Shown here: positions 13,977 to 17,449 of the stretch, piece by piece | How positions within the stretch are numbered: position 1 is the first letter of the stretch | How the letters are laid out: every line of letters begins with the position of its first letter | From: JADCCX01 sp031378805 | GTDB taxonomy: Bacteria > Pseudomonadota > Alphaproteobacteria > Rhizobiales > Beijerinckiaceae | Length of the DNA stretch: 17,449 bases | Assembly: GCA_031378805.1 (NCBI GenBank) | Contig: JANNEO010000144.1 | Span: forward strand, 1-17,449 | Reading direction: 5' to 3' | Notes under the pieces: model-generated | What the model was told of the DNA's origin: nothing | Database searches by the model: none | What the model saw: only the letters and a program-made list of their open reading frames with translations | Program-made: the position numbers and the translations under genes

Positions 13977-15185
13977 TCAACGGCCATGGCGTTGTTCGAC
14001 GAGTGCGGCGTAAACATCAAGCGTCTTTTCGACCATCTGGTTCAAAGAGAAATGTGTTTCCGCGTGCAAGCGCCCGCGCTGCGCCAGCGAATCACGTGCG
14101 CTTGGACGCAGCGCCAGCGCCTGCATCAGCGCATCTGCCAGCGCCACCGCATCGCCCGGCGGCACGCGCCAGCCCGTGCGGTGCTCGGGCTGGACATCTG
14201 GCGGGGCCAGCACCGTCTCGGGAACCGCACCCAGGTTGGACACAACCACCGGCGTACCGATGGCCTGCGCCTCAACCGCCACGCGCCCGAAGGCTTCCGG
14301 CTCGATAGACGGTACCGCGACCGCCGCTGCCGCCATCATCGCGGCAGGCATGTCGCCGACATGGCCCACCCGACGCACGATGCCCTTGACGCCCCGTGAA
14401 GCGATCAGTTCATCGAGCTCACGGACATAGTCGTCGCGGCCCTGGGAGTCGCCCGCCAGCATGAACACCACGTCCCTGAGGCCCTGATCGGCCATGATCT
14501 TCGCGGCATCGATCAACACGCGCTGGCCTTTCCAGCCGGTCAGGCGCGCGGCGTGCAGGATGATGCGCTCATGCGGGCCAACCCCCCACGCGTCCCGGAG
14601 CGCCAGCACACGGGCGGGTTCAACCGACGAGGGATGAAACGACGCCAGGTCCGTGCCGCGCGGAATGACGCGGATGCGCCCCGCGGCGAAAGGATGCTGT
14701 TGGCGAATAAGATCCGCCGTGTACTCTGAATTCGCTATGACCACATCGCCCCGCGCCATCACCGAATTGTAGAGCACCTTGGGTGCCGAGGTGCCGGAGT
14801 AACTGCCGTGATACGTCGTGAGAAATGGCCGCCGCGCCAGTTTCGTGGCCGCCAGAGCCACCCAGGCCGGAGCACGGGAGCGGGCATGGACGATGTCCAC
14901 CTTCTCGCGCCGGATCAGCCGGGCCAGGGAGTTGGCATTCCAGGCCATTTTCGCGGGATTCTTGGAGGCCGCAGGAAAGGGCAACCATTCGCCGCCCTTG
15001 GCCTGCAATTCACCCACCAGCCTCCCGCCCTCGGTTGCGACCACGGCGCGGGCACCGATCTGGGACAGCGCCTCGGCAATATCGACCGTCGTGCGTTCTG
15101 CACCGCCAGCCTCAAGCTCCGGAATGATCTGGAGCACGGTGCGGCCCTGCAGGGCGTGACGAGTGTGGGCGGGAAAGGCTGACAA
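13977..15185 (-). CDS. Glycosyltransferase, GT4 family (GT-B fold)
   Basis: This protein of about 402 residues has a GT4-type two-domain layout. The N-terminal acceptor domain opens with TVLQIIPELEAGGAERTTVDIAEAL (residues 16-40). The C-terminal donor domain shows R214 and K219 in HAARLTGWKG, AGDSQGRDDYVRELDELI, and the nucleotide-sugar motif E297-x7-E305 in EPEAFGRVAVEAQAIGTPVV. It probably transfers a sugar from a nucleotide donor to a lipopolysaccharide, capsule or glycolipid acceptor on the cytoplasmic face of the membrane; the acceptor is unknown. No ATG is available near the N-terminus, so the start is taken as TTG at 15185, with only a weak ribosome site, and could be a few codons further in. 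It lies 93 bases upstream of infC on the same strand and is divergent from the hydrolase gene. Confidence 0.85.
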   Translation of the reverse strand: MSAFPAHTRHALQGRTVLQIIPELEAGGAERTTVDIAEALSQIGARAVVATEGGRLVGELQAKGGEWLPFPAASKNPAKMAWNANSLARLIRREKVDIVHARSRAPAWVALAATKLARRPFLTTYHGSYSGTSAPKVLYNSVMARGDVVIANSEYTADLIRQQHPFAAGRIRVIPRGTDLASFHPSSVEPARVLALRDAWGVGPHERIILHAARLTGWKGQRVLIDAAKIMADQGLRDVVFMLAGDSQGRDDYVRELDELIASRGVKGIVRRVGHVGDMPAAMMAAAAVAVPSIEPEAFGRVAVEAQAIGTPVVVSNLGAVPETVLAPPDVQPEHRTGWRVPPGDAVALADALMQALALRPSARDSLAQRGRLHAETHFSLNQMVEKTLDVYAALVEQRHGR

Positions 15186-15271
15186 TCGGCGGTGTCCGGA
15201 CTTGGTGCGATGCTCGGTATCGTGGCATTGACACCAGAAACCTTAGGAACTTGGAAACAGGCTTTAGTGCG

Positions 15272-16042
15272 ATGCGTGACAATCTGCAATTTCTTGATGT
15301 CGGCAGCGGTGGACAAGCCCGCCGCATCGCCTGCCGGGTGACGGCGGGCAGTGGCATACCAGTGGTCTGGCTTGGCGGTTTCAAGTCCGACATGCAGTCG
15401 ACCAAAGCCATCGCGCTTGATGACTGGTGTAAAAGCCAGGGACGTCCGATGGTGCGGATGGACTATATGGGGCACGGCGAGAGCAGCGGCGATTTCCGCG
15501 ACGGCACCTTCTCGCTCTGGACGGAAGATGCCGTCGCCGTGCTGACGCGCGTGGTCGAGACACCGCCGATCATCGTAGGCTCCTCGATGGGCGGTTGGCT
15601 CGCGGTGTTGATCGCCAAACGGCTGATGGCGGCAGGAAAGGCAGGAACAATCGCCGGTCTCGTGCTGATCGCGCCGGCCTGCGATTTCACCGAGACCTTG
15701 ATGTGGCCGCAGTTTCCCGAAGCCGTGAAGGCCGAGATCATGGACAAGGGCGTATTCAACCTGCCCTCGGCCTATGCGCCGGAGCCCACGCCCATCACCC
15801 GTGCGCTGATCGAGGATGGGCGCAGAAACTGCGTGTTTGGCAAGACTTTCCAGGTGGGCTGTCCGGTACATATCCTGCAAGGCATGAAAGACCCCGACGT
15901 GCCCTTCACCCATGCCCTGACGCTGGTGGAACACCTGCCGCTTGACCCGGTGGTGGTCACGATGATCAACGATGGCGATCATCGGTTGTCGCGCCCCCAG
16001 GACATCGCGCGGCTGATTGCGGCTGTGGCGGGGGTGGTGTGA
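15272..16042 (+). CDS. Alpha/beta hydrolase, ABHD10-like
   Basis: This 256-residue cytoplasmic hydrolase is read from the ATG at 15272; an in-frame TTG at 15251 would add 7 residues but sits too close to its AGGA. The nucleophile elbow is G103-S-S105-M-G107 (VGSSMGGWLAVL). The acid is likely D207 or D209 (GMKDPDVPF), and the catalytic His is H237 (INDGDHRLS). The segments WLGGFKSDMQSTKA and MDYMGHGESSGDFRDGTFSLW resemble bacterial relatives of ABHD10, an acyl-protein thioesterase and carboxylesterase. The family call is by resemblance and the substrate is inferred. TTGACA at 15228-15233 may belong to its promoter. It is divergent from the glycosyltransferase. Confidence 0.83.
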   Translation: MRDNLQFLDVGSGGQARRIACRVTAGSGIPVVWLGGFKSDMQSTKAIALDDWCKSQGRPMVRMDYMGHGESSGDFRDGTFSLWTEDAVAVLTRVVETPPIIVGSSMGGWLAVLIAKRLMAAGKAGTIAGLVLIAPACDFTETLMWPQFPEAVKAEIMDKGVFNLPSAYAPEPTPITRALIEDGRRNCVFGKTFQVGCPVHILQGMKDPDVPFTHALTLVEHLPLDPVVVTMINDGDHRLSRPQDIARLIAAVAGVV

Positions 16043-16048
16043 TCCTCC

Positions 16049-16168
16049 CCTTCTCCCGTCGGGAGAAGGTGCCCCGCCCTTGCGGGGCGGATGAGGGCGA
16101 ACCACCAACGGCAGGGATTCTCCCTCATCCGACCGGCTCCGCCGGCCACCTTTTCCCAAGGGAGAAGG
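16049..16168. repeat. Palindromic intergenic repeat element, RIME-like
   Basis: The 226-base gap before acs is filled mostly by a set of palindromes. A perfect palindrome spans 16049-16069 (10-base arms, CCTTCTCCCG). GCCCCGC/GCGGGGC (16071-16077 with 16082-16088) forms a second hairpin. GATGAGGG near 16089-16096 pairs at long range with CCCTCATC near 16122-16129. CCGGC/GCCGG forms a hairpin at 16133-16145. CCTTTTCCC (16149-16157) closes with GGGAGAAGG (16160-16168). Mosaic elements of this design, with CCTTCTCCC arms and GGATGAGGG motifs, are common between genes in rhizobia (RIME family). It contains no gene. Confidence 0.75.
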
Positions 16169-16268
16169 ACAAGATCCCCAAACAACCAAAGTCTGATCTC
16201 CACCCGCTTTTGAAAGCCCGCTCTTTCGGCTATGGACAACCCAACAAGCATACCCCTGGGAGTAAACC

Positions 16269-17449
16269 ATGTCCGAGAAACTCTACGCCGTCAGCAAGGC
16301 CTGGGCGCAGCGCGGCTATGTCAACGATGCCAAGTACAAGCGCATGTACAAGGCGTCCATCACCGACACCGAAGGCTTCTGGGCGGAGCACGGCAAGCGG
16401 ATCGACTGGTTCAAGCCCTACACGAAGGTCAAGAACGTCTCGTACAAGCCGGGCAAGGTCTCCATCAAATGGTTCGAGGACGGCACCACCAACGTCTCCT
16501 ATAACTGCGTGGACCGGCATCTGGCGAAGCGCGCCAAACAGACCGCGATCATCTTCGAGGGCGATGACCCATCCGTTTCGCAGAAGATCACCTACCAGCA
16601 ACTCCACGACGAAGTCTGCCGCTTCGCCAACGTGCTGAAGGCGAAGGGTGTCAAGAAGGGCGACCGGGTGACGATCTACCTGCCGATGATCCCGGCAGCG
16701 GCCTATGCAATGCTGGCCTGCACCCGCATCGGCGCCGTGCATTCCATCGTCTTTGGCGGCTTCTCTCCGGATAGCCTCGCCAACCGCGTGGAGGACTGCG
16801 ATTCAGCCATCGTCATCACGGCTGACGAGGGCCTGCGCGGCGGCAAACCAGTGCCACTCAAGAAGAACGTCGATGCCGCCGACGGCAAGGTGAAGGGCGG
16901 AATCAAGACCGTGATCGTTGTGAAGCACACCGGCGGTCATGTGACGATGCAGGCCGGCCGCGATGTCTGGTATCACGAGGAGGCCGCCAAGGTCTCCGCC
17001 CATTGCCCGCCGGTCGAAATGAAAGCGGAAGATCCGCTGTTCATCCTCTACACTTCCGGGTCCACCGGAAAGCCGAAGGGTGTGCTGCACACCACGGGCG
17101 GCTATCTCGTCTATGCGGCGATGACCCACCAGTATGTGTTCGATTACAAGGATGGCGAGGTCTATTGGTGTACCGCCGATGTGGGCTGGGTGACTGGCCA
17201 CAGCTATATTGTCTATGGCCCGCTTGCCAACGGCGCGACCACATTGATGTTCGAGGGCGTGCCGACTTATCCTGACATCGGCCGGTTCTGGCAGGTCATC
17301 GACAAGCACAAGGTGAACACTTTCTACACCGCGCCGACCGCCATTCGCGCCCTGATGCAGGCCGGCGAGGAGCCGGTGAAGAAGACCAAGCGCACCTCCC
17401 TGCGTCTGCTGGGTTCAGTCGGCGAGCCGATCAACCCCGAGGCGTGGGA
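16269..17449 (+). CDS. acs: Acetyl-CoA synthetase (partial, C-terminus outside window)
   Basis: The frame is open from the ATG at 16269, with GGGAG 6 bases upstream, to the window edge; 393 complete codons of a protein usually near 650 residues. The enzyme activates acetate with ATP and CoA through acetyl-AMP. The N-terminal ACS domain (FWAEHGKRIDWFKPYTKVKN, FEDGTTNVSYNCVDRHL) is followed by the adenylate-forming core: YTSGSTGKPKG at 261-271 (P-loop), VLHTTGGYLVYAAMTHQYVFDYKDGEVYWCTADVGWVTGHSYIVYGPLANGATTLMFEG, and FYTAPTAIRALM. The A8-type region and the acetylated C-terminal lysine lie outside the window. The last visible residues (GSVGEPINPEAW) match the family. Confidence 0.96.
   Translation, partial: MSEKLYAVSKAWAQRGYVNDAKYKRMYKASITDTEGFWAEHGKRIDWFKPYTKVKNVSYKPGKVSIKWFEDGTTNVSYNCVDRHLAKRAKQTAIIFEGDDPSVSQKITYQQLHDEVCRFANVLKAKGVKKGDRVTIYLPMIPAAAYAMLACTRIGAVHSIVFGGFSPDSLANRVEDCDSAIVITADEGLRGGKPVPLKKNVDAADGKVKGGIKTVIVVKHTGGHVTMQAGRDVWYHEEAAKVSAHCPPVEMKAEDPLFILYTSGSTGKPKGVLHTTGGYLVYAAMTHQYVFDYKDGEVYWCTADVGWVTGHSYIVYGPLANGATTLMFEGVPTYPDIGRFWQVIDKHKVNTFYTAPTAIRALMQAGEEPVKKTKRTSLRLLGSVGEPINPEAW

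Noticed and set aside
13119..14399. Plus-strand open frame of 426 codons across infC and the glycosyltransferase
   Set aside because: It runs antisense to IF-3 and to a GT4 enzyme, both unmistakable; its composition is typical of a shadow frame.
16049..16168. CRISPR array or insertion sequence end
   Set aside because: The palindromes differ from one another, there are no regular spacers, no transposase and no flanking target duplication.
14915..16270. Minus-strand open frame across the glycosyltransferase N-terminus, the hydrolase and the repeat
   Set aside because: It crosses two divergent real genes and the palindromic repeat; no domain or start signal supports it.

Overview
The window looks like ordinary chromosomal DNA of an alphaproteobacterium, most likely in the Hyphomicrobiales (Rhizobiales). 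The evidence is a GC-rich coding background, an Irr-type iron control element (ICE) directly in front of an mbfA-type ferritin-VIT gene, a TTAA-N7-TTAA box of the kind CtrA binds, an infC gene that is best read from an ATT start, and an intergenic palindrome cluster of the type described in rhizobia. I see no phage, transposon, integron, CRISPR array, tRNA or rRNA. The assignment rests on sequence features only, not on a database search.

Layout, left to right. Positions 1-470 (minus) hold the N-terminal part of a ypfJ-type neutral zinc metallopeptidase, cut by the window edge. It is divergent from gph (phosphoglycolate phosphatase, plus) and a small exported Gly/Tyr-rich repeat protein (plus). 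A strong hairpin terminator separates these from glutamine-dependent NAD+ synthetase nadE (minus). nadE is divergent from tupA-tupB (plus), the binding protein and permease of a tungstate-type ABC transporter; no ATPase gene follows. A convergent RTX-repeat protein gene (minus) has an AT-rich upstream region with a ladder of TTAA boxes. Next come AMP nucleosidase amn (minus) and, divergent from it, mbfA (plus) with its Irr box, then a probably exported metallo-beta-lactamase-fold hydrolase (plus) with a perfect operator-like palindrome in its leader, and a phospholipase D-like protein (plus) with a good sigma70-type promoter. A minus-strand block follows: glycosyltransferase, infC, then a small exported cysteine-pair protein. 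An alpha/beta hydrolase (plus) is divergent from the glycosyltransferase. A palindromic intergenic repeat separates it from acs (acetyl-CoA synthetase, plus), which runs off the right edge.

These are mostly independent transcription units. The themes are housekeeping metabolism (NAD, AMP, acetate and 2-phosphoglycolate turnover), metal handling (tungstate or molybdate uptake, iron export) and cell-envelope or secreted proteins. I found no convincing multi-gene novel system. The most informative signals are regulatory: the TTAA ladder before the RTX gene, the Irr box across the inferred mbfA start site, the ATT start of infC, and uncharacterised palindromes in front of tupA and of the metallo-hydrolase gene.
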